Positions 1-12,300 of a stretch of 64,000 nucleotides of DNA are shown here, piece after piece. Positions within the stretch are counted from its first letter, which is position 1, and each line of letters begins with the position of its first letter. Position numbers and translations under genes: made by a program. This stretch comes from Tubulanus polymorphus (Eukaryota > Nemertea > Palaeonemertea > Tubulaniformes > Tubulanidae): positions 11,181,155-11,245,154 of the forward strand of contig NC_134033.1 in assembly GCF_964204645.1 (NCBI RefSeq). Reading direction: 5' to 3'. The notes beneath the pieces are model-generated. The model saw only the letters and a list, made by a program, of their open reading frames with translations, was not told the origin of the DNA and did no database searches.

Positions 1-360
1 TTGTAAAACGAAAATGAAATCATACATACATAAAGTAGAATAGCAGCTGACCGGTACTGTTTATCTGTAAACTGGTAACTCAGTGGTTTTGTAAGCAAAT
101 TTTTATTCTTTACACTATCTAAATTTGGTTTCTTATTTGGTAACGGCCGAACTAAAACTTCTAATTGCCTATTTCTCAAAATTTAAAAAGAGTTTTGGGC
201 ATTTTTTTCAAGTAAAACGAGTTTCGAGCACATTCAAAAGCATTTTCCATTTTAAAAGGAGTTTTGAAGGAATCGAGGAGGTGTACTGGACCCGGTAACA
301 CTCTGGATACACCCCTGGAAAGTGAGACTCTGAACCCACCCCTGGTAAGTGAGTATATAC

Positions 361-3300
361 CTGTGTTTCTGAAGGATCAGTCGTATAACCGGAATCGGTT
401 GTGTGTCGTTTTTTTCTCGTCTCCCCCGGCGATGAAGTGTGATTTTCTAAACTATTGATCAAATGAGTGCGGAAATCATCGGGTCTGAAAAAAAAAAACA
501 CGATAAAATTCACGAGATTTACTGCAGAAATATGTAGCTAGATGGCGTTTCGCAAGGTTAGTCACAAAATCTTTCCAAATTCCAGAAAGAATATGAACAA
601 TTCAAGCAAATTAGCTGATTTTCAGCTAAACTCGTATCATTGAGAAATTCTATACAAAATCAGCTGAAATTGCTGAATAATGTGGATGTTTCAGTTCATG
701 ATCCAAATTCCAATTGATGAGGGTCAGCTCTGCTCCAGTCTACAACCCGGTGGTTTAACAGGCACTGGTAGTTCAGACCAAGTTCGAAGGTGGCTGACTT
801 CGATATCTTCAGCAGGGTCGCTGTAGTTCAGAACTTGGTTCAAGATGGCTGACACAAGGACCTAACTATAGTGGATTCAATAATAGGTTCCGACTGAAAA
901 CCAAATATCCCCATACAGGAAGAATGACTGCACCAGCTGCCACCTGAAGGCTGGTATGTAGATACTTACAAGGTGTACAGAGCTGCCACCTGGTGGTTGG
1001 GTATGTAGATACTTACACGGTGTACAGAGTTGCCACCCGGTGGTTGGGTATGTAGATACACACGGTGTGTACGGAGCTGCCACCTGGTGGCGGGTATGTA
1101 GATACTTACACGGTGTGTACGGAGCTGCCACCTGGTGGTGGGGTATGTAGATACTTACACGTCGTGTACGGAGCTGCCACCTGGTGGCGGCGGGGTATGT
1201 AGATACTTACACAGTGTGTACGGAGCTGCCACCTAGTGGTGGGTATGTAGATACTAACACAGTGTGTACGGAGCTGCCACCTGGTGGCGGGTATGTAGAT
1301 ACTTACACAGTGTGTACGGAAGCTGATTTACGGAAATGTCGTCTGACGTCACAATCGCTGAGAACTCCTCGTTTACGATCTTCTTTAATCGCTTCCATTT
1401 GTAAATATTTCATTATGTGCACGCGACCCTTCGTACATATCTGGAATGACAGAAACAGTATAGATTTACACTGAAATCACATCCCAATCTACGGTAAACC
1501 CGTCTCAAAATTGTTCAAAATTTAAACTTACTAGAAATGCTAAGCCAAGGCTCTATTTTGCGAATAAGTTGAACTCATAATTTTACTTAAATCACTTTCG
1601 GTTACCCTCAACTTATCTTTAAGGTAAAATTAGTAGTTTCGTGGTTTCCTTTCCCCTCAAACACCGAGTGCCACTAAGGCATTATTAGCAAGTTTGAGGT
1701 TATAAGTAGGTTCATCTTTTCTACTCAACCCATTGAGGGCTGCTCAAAGCTTATTAACAGTTTATAGGTGTTTTTTTTCTTAATCTCATTGATGGAAGGA
1801 GAGAGACAAGCGAGAAAAGAATTCCGACCTCAAAACCCAGGTACAACAAGGATTCAAACGAATGAAACCCGGCGAAAAATATACCTTTCCAACTTGGCAT
1901 TATTTATATACACAATACATTCTACATTGCGTTATGAGGCATAAAAAGACCTCACACTGAGAGTATTACTTAGTATTATACGTAGTTATCACTTTGTCAA
2001 TATTGTTGGTTTTGACACGTCGCCGTTAGTAGCAGCTCTGAGATGAGTCGCGTAATCACGATCTTCGTCCGAAAGTGGTATCGCATCGTAGTGTTAGATT
2101 CGGTTAAGAGCTAAGATGGCCCAAGCCTGGTTTTAAATCTGAGCCTCAACCGCTCAACAGGCCCCCTGTATTCTCCGAAGGAACAGAGGCTTGATTCACG
2201 GTAATGGAATGGGGGCTAACAACAACAACGCAAAGAACGAGCAACGATATTGTTCATGCATAAACCATTCCTATGCTATATAAATGTTGATTATACCACA
2301 TTTTTTTAGCATAAAGAGGAATGCATGGAAAAATGGTCATAAAAGCGCTGCATCTCGTCAGAGTGAATCAACATTGGGATGGGATGACAATTATTATACT
2401 GTATGGCGAATAAGGAAGTGAAAAACTACAGCCAGATGGCACCCGGCCAATTATCATGTAGACTCTTCTAATTACCCCTACTGATTATCGTTGTGTCTAA
2501 TTACCATACCACGCACACCAGCCAGCATGTTAATGCATGCTTAGCAGTACTGACAACGTATTTCAATTTTCACAATGTTTTATGGCTATACAGCCAACAT
2601 AAAGAGCAATTCGTACAGTTTTATGTTAAGCTTCGCATCAGTAAAATAAGTCACGGTTAATGAATTTTCTCGCAACCGAGGCTGTTTTTCAGCGGCTGGC
2701 ACGTGAAATTTTGAAATATCTCGAGAATCCTAAAAATATTCCGCGGGGAACAGAAGTCGAATAGTTGAAGTCTAGCCGTAACTATTTCACTTCTTACAGA
2801 CCAGTTTTGTTATATAACCAATCTAACAACATAGGACTAATCTTAGACCATTCTGGTCAGTGGCGCCACCTGGAGAAATGTTGAATAGTTTAAATTATGC
2901 GTTGTATTTACCTGAGCAGGAGGTGACATTAATGGGTTGTAATCGGTAATTAGTTCGTCTAGCTGTTCTAATTTACACATTTCGGTCGGTAGCACGCTGA
3001 TTCTATTACAAGAAAAATCCAGTTTACGTAATTTTAATTTACTGATTTCTGAAAAAGAAGAAACGAACAAACAAATGTAGAAATTGAATCTTCTTGAAAA
3101 AAAGTCATGGGTTCAACCAGTTCCAAACTGAGTCCAGCTTTATGGAAAAGTTTAACCCCTTATGAGCTGGCATGAGGTGGCAGCACAATCTAGCACTGAT
3201 ATCAGTTTTCCGACATTCATTTGACATGGTACCTTTGTGAAAATACTTTTCCCCAACATCAGTGGAATTCAGCGTGGAAAGAGTGGAACGAGTTTAAACG

Positions 3301-6300
3301 GTTGCTCAGACTAACAGACAGCTGTGTTGTAATTAACACTCACCTGGTGGAATTTCTACTAGTAAATTACGTCTAATATTGAGCACCTGCAGAGATCTAC
3401 AATCACCGATTTGAGAAGGAAGATGCGTGATTTCATTACAACTTACATCCTGAAATACCGTGAAATTAAATAATTTACAAATCTGCAGCTGCTCCCCGAG
3501 GTGCGGGGCCAAGTTCCACAGTTGTGAGTTCCAGTTAAAATCAGTTCATTTTCAATGTTTTTTCAATTTCAATTTTTAAACTCAGGAGTCAAATCTTCTT
3601 AACTCGGAACTGTGGAATTGGATCCAGGGTTTTAACTTCACACAATAGAGGGGGTGCCATTTCTCATTCACACACATTCCCCCCCCCCCCCCGGTAATCA
3701 TGACTATATTGATTCAGTATTGCATGGAGTAGGTAGCCGGGATAGAACATATTTTTGTATAGACCGAGACAGTTTTGATTTTTGAGCTGGAAATTTTCCC
3801 GTCTAGTTAATTGAGGTTAACATTGACTGATCGGATATTCCAGATGTTACGAACATTTCTGGGTCGTGACATATTTCAGTCAGTCGATCGGATGAAACAA
3901 TTGAACAATTTTTGCAACGTGAAAAATATCTGTTTGGGTGTAATTTTCAAGGGTTTCTTTTACACATTTTTTGGATGGTTTTTAATCTAGAAATGGAGAG
4001 GATTATCTACGTTTTGGTGTCAATTACAAACGCGCCACACATGACCGAAACGAAACAGGGGGTTTGCATTTGAAATCGGAAATCAAAGTACAAATTGAAG
4101 GGGCTGCATTCATTGTTTAGTGTATGACAACGTGGCTGCTGAAGTGGCAAGGCTTTCCATCCCCCCAAAAACATAGAAAATTTAAGCTTAATATTGGTGC
4201 TATCTTCTATTTTTCACATTAGGCATTGATAGAATATTGATATCCACTCTGGTAGGACCAAAGGATATTCTTAGGGGTGGCTGATTTTCAGAGGGGTGGA
4301 TTTAAAAAAATGAAATGGGTAGCCGCCCCCCCTAAAACCTGTTGTGGAGAACACTGGCAGTAAATAATAGGAAATTTCAGGAGTTTCAGAGCTGGGCATA
4401 GGTTGGTATAATACTATACTTACACATTCAGTCAGATTTTCTAAACGACTGATTTCTTCCGGTAATGAGACCAATTTATTATTGTTTATGAGTAGCACCT
4501 CTAATGATTGTAGTTGACACACGAATGGAGGGATATGAGATAGTTGATTACGACTGAAAAATAACAGCGATATTAGAATTTCAACTACTAACTTCCAGGT
4601 CGATAAACTAATATCAACTTAACCCAGGCAAGGGGGATTAACTTCATCCTCCCCCTGCAGGGATTCGAACCTGATGGCTTTGAGATTGCCACGGTACGAA
4701 AACCTGCCACACTACACCGAGTGCGCAGCTTAGATGATGTCATTATCAGCCAATCAGATATCCAGTTTTATTTTAGCCCAGGTTTTCCCATTTATAGTTC
4801 TTCCTTGAAATTTACCTCAGCGATTATACAACGAGCAATCTGATAGGTGCGCATGTACCTGCGCACCCGGTCTAGTGTGGCAGGGGTTTGGCCATGGCTG
4901 AGTGAAGCGATGCCATCAGGTTCAAATCCCTGCAGTGGGAGGATGGATTAACTTGGGAGCTAATCCCTAGGTCAATGTTAATACACCTAAACTTCATACG
5001 GTGCGGACGGTGAAGATTGATAAGTACGCTTACCTTAGATTTATGTAGGTAAGAGACTGTAGCGTTATCACAGCCTCGGGAATTATCCTTATCACATTGT
5101 TATAGCACGATAAGCGTTCCATCGAATGATAATCACATAATTCAAACGGAATTTCAGTCAAACGATTTTTCGATAAATCTGAAAAATATCGAAAAACAAA
5201 CGATAGTTACATATAGAGAACAATAAACGATATATCGTGAGGGGATCGTCAGGGTTTTTTGAGAGGATAAATTTGTGATGTCAAAGGGAAATTCTAAGGC
5301 AACATAAAATACTGGACCCAGTTCCACAGTTGTGAGTTAAGATTTAACTCTGAGTTAACTCATTGAAAATTAACTGATTTTAACTCAGAGTTAACTCTAA
5401 CTCACAACTGTGAACTGGATCCTGGACCCAGTTTCATAGACTGAGTATCGAAGTTATCCCTAGGGGTAAATCCTCCATCTGGAAACGAACACCGTAGTAA
5501 TGATGAGATACCATAACCGATGAATTTCAAAATGTTCCCAGGGATTAACTATGAAACGCAGCCCTGGGCCCAATTTCACGAAAAAGTTTAAGCCTAAAAC
5601 GGTTAAGTTTGAATTGTTGTCCTCATTGAAAACATGAAGTAACCAATGGCAATTACACCAAAAATTTGAGCTTAACTTTTTTGTGAAACCGAGCCAAGGA
5701 GTTCAACTTCATTCAAATGGGCTGTATTTAGATAAAACCGAAATTAGGATCGAGACACTGTCTGAAAAGAACACAATTTATACGACATTTTCTTCATTAG
5801 TAAAACATCTCCTAAAATAGACACATCGCCAATTATCAAACTATTAAGAAAACCGCCTCGGAGAGACGGTTACCCGTGGCAACAGATTTACATCGGTTAG
5901 GCGCGGCGCCGATAGTAGATACGGCTAAATTTATCATCAGCCATATTTACACATCCACTACTGCGTAAAATAACAGAATGGTCAAGAGTGGTCAGACTGG
6001 AGGAGGGGATATGTAAGCCCAGTGGAAAGAGACATAGAGATGGTAAAGCCCGACAATACAGTTTAAGAAAAATAAGTCTGAAACGTTTCCTCACGAGTTC
6101 ATAGCTTATTACGATGTTTCAACTAGGCCTATATATCAGTCATCTTCAGGAATAGTGAATGATAATAATGATAGATAAGGCTGATCAATTAAGTGAGCAA
6201 TTTGTATAAAGCACCTTTCCATATGCACAAAGCACTTCCTCCGGTGAGGACTTGTGCAACAGCCATGTTTTCATATATAGAGAGGGATAGAGGGTGGAGA

Positions 6301-9300
6301 GAAAACTGCTATTGAATATCAAATATAATACGTAGACCGCTGATAAAACCAACACGCGCACTTTTTATAGGTAGGATTAACTGTTGTCTTAAGTGAAAAG
6401 CAATATATATGCCATAACAGATGGAGTAAAGCCCGTGACAGAATTTCATGGGGAAATCGATTTTCACGCCGAATTTTGCAAACTGTGCAAGGAATGCGAT
6501 GCAAATTTTTCAAAATCGGCAACTGCTTCGCAAGAATGAAACGTTCCAGATATTATCACCTAATTTTAAAGTAGCAACTGCTAATATCAACTAGTTTATC
6601 ACGCGATGAATTCAGCAAAACATATATACTGATCGAAGTTAGTCAGTCGCAAGCTAAAGGGTTTCGCTTTTGTTGAAAATAATTATCTTTGAATACTGTC
6701 ATCAATGTCCAGGCCTAGATATTCACTTTATTTCAAGCGATGCTTTGAATACTGTCATCAATGTCCAGGCGTAGATATTCATAACGTATCTTATTTCGAG
6801 CGACGCTTTGAATACTGTCATCAATGTCCAGACCTAGATATTCATTTTATTTCGAGCGATGCTCATACAAAACAGGAAGTTATCAATATATCACTAGTCT
6901 GTGGTTCAATACATGATCAAAAATACTAATTTCTATAATAATCTATAATAATACTAATGATTTTATGAAAATACATGAAAAAGATCATTATACCGGTATA
7001 TTATAAGGCTTTCATAAATTTATAGTTTTTTTTTGTAATGTAAACGCCACATCTAGATGGCTGTAAAACGCGCTGAAGAGTGACATTTTCAGATATCAGA
7101 CATTAGATGGTTTGAGTAAAATGTCAATATCCCCTCGGGTGATATTTCGTCGTATAATTAAGATGAATATGAGCTTTCATGTGAAACCACTTCGACTATC
7201 ATTGCTAATGTTTGAATACTGAATATCAGCACAGCACAACCACCGAGATTCTAACACCTTAATTCTTCGAACTATTAACATAATTCACAAAACGAAACCT
7301 TCTCATTCTCAATGACTTCAAAAATTCAGTAAAATTATCAAAATTATTTGATAAAAATGATGAATTGATTCTCAAAGCTTAAAAAATTTCCAAGTCGTTG
7401 AGAATGAGGTGGTTTTCATCTTAGATATGAAAAAAAAATATTCTTAAGCCCGATTAGATTTATGGAAGTTTTTTTACTAGAAAAATGTGTGTGAGAAATG
7501 TTGTTTCTAACTAATAGACGTTGTATAAACCGGATCAGTTTGGGATCGATGAAATTCATCCGGTTTACGAAAAACTCAAATTAATCATCATATTTCGGAT
7601 TAATTACTGTAGGCCCCCTATAGATGGATTGTAAATACTACTCGGATTAAGTGGGTTTAAATGTAGCTAATATTCATGGTTCACTAATGGTTCCTAATAA
7701 TGGGTTCATTTATCATTCAAATCAATCACAGACATCATCAATAAATGGTCGAGAGCCAGTGGAATGAGTTACACTAGGCCTATTAATAAATGAGCTACGG
7801 ACAAAATACAGCATTTTCTTTGTTTGCAGAACTTTGTAAAATCAGTACGGAGTACCGAATACTCAGTGTAAACTGTTCATAGTTTATCTATTCACAAACT
7901 TCTCAACATATAAACTATACTAAACTATACACACCAACTCATCGTTTAATCAGTAACTAGTGCATTTTATCAAAAATAAATAAAGAGGAAGTCGAAAAGA
8001 ACACTTTTTCATTTAAGCTTTATACAAAACTTGCTGTTTCAATTAATACAAAACAAACATCAACCCTTAGTTCAGAATCTTCTGGTTCAATTGATACCAA
8101 TACTACGCATGTAGCTATTCGGACAATGAAACAATAGCCTATTGAAAAACCCCAGTTTTTCAGGAAATAAGTTGTACATTTTAGGTTTAGTACATTATCA
8201 ACTAAAACATTGCTTTCAGTTTCATTCACCACCTTAGATTGTAAACATAGAAGTCATCGGTGCGAAGAGCGGCGCATAGTTGAAAATTGACTGGAAAAAG
8301 CTTCGATATCATCATTTTATGTGCAGGCAGTGATTGTCTGACCAGGGTAAACGATGTCATAGGTGGTACGGTAACACCTCAGGCTGAACCACCTGATAAT
8401 AGTCTGGAATGAGTAATTGAAAGTCAAGTCATACGCGAGTGCCGACAAAATGGCTACAGGACAAATTTTTAAAAATATGTCCATAACAGTTCACCTGCCC
8501 GGTAGCCAGACCCCCATCTTGGAACCAGCTTGAGTGAAATACGTAGCATCCAGTTTTTCAGATGTCTGTCACTTCAATAATTTGAAATAGATTCTCCATG
8601 AGACGGTTTAACCTTGACATTACTCAGATATACATTTCATGCCTTATATCCACAGCTGGGTAAAATCGCTTCAGACAATCCGCAGTAAAACAACATGATT
8701 CAGAAACTAAATCAAGTGTGAAGAGAGAGAGAGGAGGGGGAGATAGGGAGGGGGAGAGGGGAGAGAAGGGGAGATGAGAAGGGAGAGAGGGGGAGGGGAG
8801 AGAGGGAGAGTGGAGAGAAGAAGGGAAGAGAGATGAGAAGGGGGAGAGGGAGAGGGAGGGAGGAAGAGAGGGAGGGAGATACAAAATTCGAAATGCAGTA
8901 AACCTCGCCCAACTCAGATTTGAAAACGATTTCGAAGAAAAATGAAAACCATCATCAGACATCCGGGGGGGGGGGGGGGTATCTGAGTAAGGTAAGAGTC
9001 CACTGTATCTAACGTGACATTTCATAGACGAATTACAAGCTCAGGTTGTGTTTCCTATATCATGAAGTCTCTTCCTGCTTTCCCTCTCTCACTCCTCAAC
9101 AGACTTCAGCGATGATTAAAAAAAAAAAAATATTTTCCAGAAGTCGATCAACAAGTTTTCAGCCAACATCAACGAAACTAAACAGAAACGAGAAACTCTG
9201 ATGGTGGAGAAACTCTGATGGTGGAGAGACTCTGATGGTGGAGAGACTCTGATGGTGGAGAGACTCTGATGGTGGAAAGACTCTTATGGTGGAGAGACTC

Positions 9301-12300
9301 TGATGGTGGAGAGACTCTGATGGTGGAGAGACTCTGATGATGGAGGGACTCTGATGGTGGAGAGACTCTGATGGTGGAGAGACTCTGATGATGGTGGAGA
9401 GACTCTGATGATGGTGGAGAGACTCTGATGATGGTGGAGAGACTCTGATGATGGTGGATAGACTCTGATGATGGTGGAGCGACTCTGATGATGGAGAGAC
9501 TCTGATGGTGGAGAGACTGTGATGGTTGAAAGACTCTGATGGTGGAAAGACTCTAATGGTGGAGAGACTCTGATGGTGGAGAGACTCTGATGGTGGAGAG
9601 ACTCTGATGCTGAATATGAACACGTGTAAACAGAGCTAACGTTTTTTAAAGCACTCAACGTTGAAACCTCATTTCCTCCTCTGGTATATAAAATCATGTT
9701 ACGTGGTAAAAACTTATAACCGAGCTGGAAACAAACAGATCGCTAATGTCAACACGAATATATTACCAATCACAGCCATTTGACCCATTTTTAGAAAAAT
9801 ATCACCACTAAAACCTAGTGCACATTACAGGGGTGCATCTAGACACCAATTTAGAGGGTCTCATCGCACATCAATGACAGGAACCCACTATATACCGCCA
9901 ATGTTTTTCTTACATTCCTTGTGGAATCTTTCCACCCATCTTCAAAGATGGGTGGAAGGATTCTGCCCAAGACAATAACAGGTGTCTAAATTGATAATGT
10001 GGGATTTTCTTTCACCGACTGTGACCAGTCTTAACTGTTTACAAACTAATCACATCTCAAAAGGGCACTTTGATACGTGCAAAAAGGCAATATTATGGGG
10101 TACCCGCTGAGGGGCTAATTCTAAAGAACTTATCACATCTCAAAACAGCACTTTATATCCAAAATGGCAACACTATGTTTCAGTATCGGACTGTACGTAT
10201 TAGCCGCGATGACGCGAGCATTTTTAGCCTGGGCCAAATCGTCTCCGTGTGATCGCGGCTATTATGTACAGTCCGATACTGAAATGCACGAATTATCTGA
10301 GTTATCAAAATGAAAAATGCCACTAAATACTACTAAGTGTCAAAAGTGCACCTGGATCCGCCCTTGTATAGCAAGACCCAAAACAGGAATGCTTTATCGG
10401 CTGGTTCTGCGGTGAAAAAACAAGAAACACAGTTTCCCAGAACCAATGTTTGACACTTGTCTCGAAACCAGCCAGAAAAGCCAGTCCGTATCGGGGCGTT
10501 ATCTGTCAGCCGCTGTTGTCAACTACCACGCATAAAAATCACAATAACCTCAATTTTAACCACGTTATTACCGTCATTCACGTCACGCAACTAATTAACT
10601 CAAACGACCTTTAATTAATAACGATCTGATAACGAGGTAATTACGTGAAGCCATTAACACGGTTTTTAGGCTCGTCGCTGAGCTTAACTCCGAAGAGAAC
10701 AACAGATCGTTAAACCAAGCAAAACACAAACGCTTTTTGCTAATAGGTTTCTTTTCTCCTCTAAATACGTATCATAACCCGTATCAATAACAGGTCACAG
10801 AATTATTTATTATATTCACGTGGAAAAGTAAATTAGATTTTGCACAATAAACGATTGCAAAGTTAAATTCGGAGATTTAATGTTAGGCACTGATAGTTTC
10901 CCTTCTCATTTTCAGATATAATTCTGCTCCAAAGTTGGATTTGACAATCCCGCAAATTCATAGCATCTTCACGGTCCAAATATCACCTCCTTATTACAGG
11001 TCGCGGTCGCTGTATAGCCTACATTCGACAGTCTCACATTATCATCGCCGTCTATAATCCCGATTTTACTGGCAGCGTGCTCAATCTCTGCCCTAACGAG
11101 CCCTAAAATCTGTTATTTCTCTTCCTACGTAGAGATTTCATCAACAAGAGCATGAGCGCGCGTAGACGAACCAGCAAGTTGAGCAATTATTCAAATGAAC
11201 GTGAAATTGATTTTGATTACATCGCAGCAGCAGCAGCGAGCGATGAATCGATATTTACTGAATGTTTACTGAATGTCTCAATGACCACTCTACTTCCACC
11301 ATATATTCACAAACAGCATCTTCAACTTACAGCGAGATTAATTACAATTTGAATCCAGTATTACAGCCTCACTCTGTCACGGAGTCCCTACAGATCAGTC
11401 ATTCCCGAGTGAGGGGAGTTTTCAACGAGTTTTAAAGGAAAAAATTTCTATTTCAAGGAAGTTTCTGGATCACTTTTATCCTTTTATTACTAAAGATTCC
11501 TCCTAAATCGATACCGTTTATCTATTAAATAGATTAAACCATTAAATAGTTTAGAAAGCGAATTGCTACCTAAACTCGGGTTCTAATTCTCGGTTTAACC
11601 GCCTAATTGGGGAACAAAAATATCCAGCTTCCAACTGTAGACATCCTGTAAGTCTAAGACTAACACTGTATATGTCGCTATCAATGGGTTTTAAGCTCTC
11701 AAGTCACTGCAATATATTTGATTCAAAAATAAGCAGTTGATTTCCTATCAGTTTTTATTCCAGATCAATGAATCGTATTTTTATGTAGGGAGGAATGAAT
11801 CTTCGTGATTGCTTCCCGACCTGACGGCGGGCGGACGTGTGTACGAGATGAGTCACTAACGTACAACATCATCTTCTACAAAACATTTCACAGTTTTTAT
11901 TCCTCATCTCTGTCTCGGTGAAAAGGGCGCTGACCCTTCTGGCCACCATCCCCCACCCCCCTAGACTATCCTGAATGATGAATAAAAACCCCAATGTCGT
12001 ATGACAAGGAATTTAATATTCAAATCCGATCTGTCAAAACCACAACTAACTAAATACAGTCAGTTCACCATATAAGGATAAATGCGCTGGTTTTATGGGC
12101 CATACTGATAGTACTCTTAACTGAAAAGTTGTTCATTCATAAATTCCAGCTACGAGATATATATATACGTACAATGTACTCGTGTAGGAGTTGGGACTAT
12201 AGATTAATCACAATCTGTGACAATAAACCACACACTCACTCACTCTATCCAGGAATTCTCAATAGCCTGTCTGAGACTCTTATAGTATCAAAAACATCAA

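Noticed and set aside
8624-9025. Minus-strand frames rich in Ser, Pro and Leu
   Set aside because: They are translations of the purine tract and poly-G run; no start context, splice sites or domain.
9193-9610. Possible CRISPR-like array
   Set aside because: Short units without spacers in an animal genome; a plain minisatellite.
9159-9697. Minus-strand Ser-His-rich repeat protein
   Set aside because: The minisatellite unit is a multiple of three, which keeps frames open by chance.
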